Shown here: positions 31,973 to 32,515 of the stretch, one piece after another
Layout of the letters: the number at the start of each line of letters is the position of its first letter
Numbering within the stretch: position 1 is the stretch's first letter
DNA from: Chitinophagaceae bacterium
GTDB lineage: Bacteria > Bacteroidota > Bacteroidia > Chitinophagales > Chitinophagaceae
NCBI GenBank assembly: GCA_004322015.1
Contig: SCQT01000195.1
Coordinates: 1 to 32,515, forward strand
Reading direction: 5' to 3'
Length of the DNA stretch: 32,515 nt
Made by a program: the position numbers and the translations under genes
The notes under the pieces: generated by a model
Databases searched by the model: none
What the model was told of the DNA's origin: nothing
What the model saw: only the letters and a program-made list of their open reading frames with translations

Positions 31973-32419
31973 TTATTTCCCCCTGTTTATCATCTCCACC
32001 ACCTTCCTGTCAATAGGTAACGTGACTTTGTCTATTGACAAGGTCTTTAATGGCATCCATCTCAGCGCTTGTGCCTGATCAACCAGCTTGTCAAAATCAA
32101 ATGGCTCAGTCTTTACCTGTAATACAAAAGGAGAAATTTGCTTTACATAATAATAGATGGAAATGATCTGCCTGCCATCACCAAAAGCAGATACCTGGAA
32201 AAAATCCGTAGTGTAAATATGTTCTTTCACTTCAATCTCCTGACTCAGTTCTTCCATCCATTCTCTTTTAAGACAATCCTTCGTGCCTTCACCGTATTCC
32301 AACCCGCCGCCTGGGAATTTGGTGATATAGCTTCCTTTGATATATTCATCACTGATAAGAATTTCCTTGTTTTCATTGATCAATATGCCATATACCCGAA
32401 CGTTGAATGAATGATTCAT
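31973..32419 (-). CDS. NUDIX hydrolase
   Basis: Hydrolase of nucleoside diphosphate-linked compounds. The 148-residue protein is a single NUDIX domain. The Nudix box is present about residues 37-59: GGLEYGE, seven residues, then REWMEELSQ. The metal-binding REXXEE core is intact, but the usual Gly near the end of the box is Ser. The strand before it (ILISDEYIKGSYITKFPGGG) is typical. The substrate cannot be predicted. The gene lies 89 nt upstream of the YfhO gene, which has its own promoter. Heptamer repeats lie directly upstream of its start. Confidence 0.9.
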   Translation of the reverse strand: MNHSFNVRVYGILINENKEILISDEYIKGSYITKFPGGGLEYGEGTKDCLKREWMEELSQEIEVKEHIYTTDFFQVSAFGDGRQIISIYYYVKQISPFVLQVKTEPFDFDKLVDQAQALRWMPLKTLSIDKVTLPIDRKVVEMINRGK

Positions 32420-32426
32420 AAGTTAA

Positions 32427-32454
32427 GATAAAAGATAAAAGGATAAAGATGAAA
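32427..32454. repeat. Imperfect GATAAAA heptamer array upstream of the NUDIX gene
   Basis: Four adjacent 7-bp units: GATAAAA, GATAAAA, GGATAAA and GATGAAA. It begins 8 bp from the NUDIX start codon, so it would lie in the leader or promoter of that gene. Confidence 0.65.
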
Positions 32455-32473
32455 GTGGTAAATAGGTGAGGGT

Positions 32474-32515
32474 TTTATTGTTTATTGTTTATTGTTTATT
32501 GTTTATTGTTTATTG
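32474..32515. repeat. TTTATTG heptamer microsatellite, cut by the window edge
   Basis: Six perfect tandem copies of TTTATTG up to the last base (CAATAAA on the minus strand). The true copy number is unknown because the window stops inside the array. It lies 54 bp upstream of the NUDIX start. Uninterrupted units suggest recent slippage. Confidence 0.9.

Overview
The window looks like a chromosomal piece of a Bacteroidota, probably a Chitinophagaceae-type soil or freshwater glycan degrader. The evidence is two SusC/SusD pairs, each with an ECF sigma factor and a FecR-type anti-sigma factor, many secreted glycosidases, and promoters of the Bacteroidota form TTTG-N18/19-TAnnTTTG. The lineage is inferred; there is no rRNA or tRNA gene to fix it.

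Almost everything from 1 to 27319 is on the minus strand. Read in transcription order there are two polysaccharide utilization loci in tandem. Locus 2 (27319 down to 7719) runs sigma factor, anti-sigma, SusC, SusD, a terminator-like hairpin, then seven enzymes: GH29-type fucosidase, clan GH-D-like alpha-glycosidase, S1 sulfatase (frameshifted), a second GH29-type fucosidase, GH16 endo-glycanase, a double-domain SGNH esterase and a GH20 beta-hexosaminidase. Together these suggest a fucosylated, sulfated, probably acylated N-acetylhexosamine glycan of poly-LacNAc, keratan or mucin type (inference). Locus 1 (7570 down to the left edge) runs sigma factor, anti-sigma, SusC, SusD and possibly the first codons of the next gene; its enzymes lie outside the window. 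Both SusC proteins carry an N-terminal STN domain, so each locus looks like a SusC to FecR to sigma trans-envelope signalling system.

The right end is ordinary chromosome: an ALDH7-type aldehyde dehydrogenase on the plus strand, then a YfhO-family membrane protein and a NUDIX hydrolase on the minus strand.

The main hidden signal is non-coding. In both loci, the gap between anti-sigma and susC holds a plus-strand intrinsic terminator pointing away from susC, preceded by a second stem-loop. In locus 1 a consensus promoter overlapping the susC start codon sits just upstream. This predicts small RNAs of about 80-110 nt, antisense to each susC leader, in the position of the DonS-type repressor RNAs of Bacteroides. 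Other non-coding structure includes a 270-280 bp dispersed repeat in two copies with a covarying hairpin, a REP-like double palindrome, an 11-bp array with 33-bp higher-order order between convergent genes, and a recurrent seven-base periodicity in simple repeats. No tRNA, rRNA, CRISPR array, transposase or integrase was seen.
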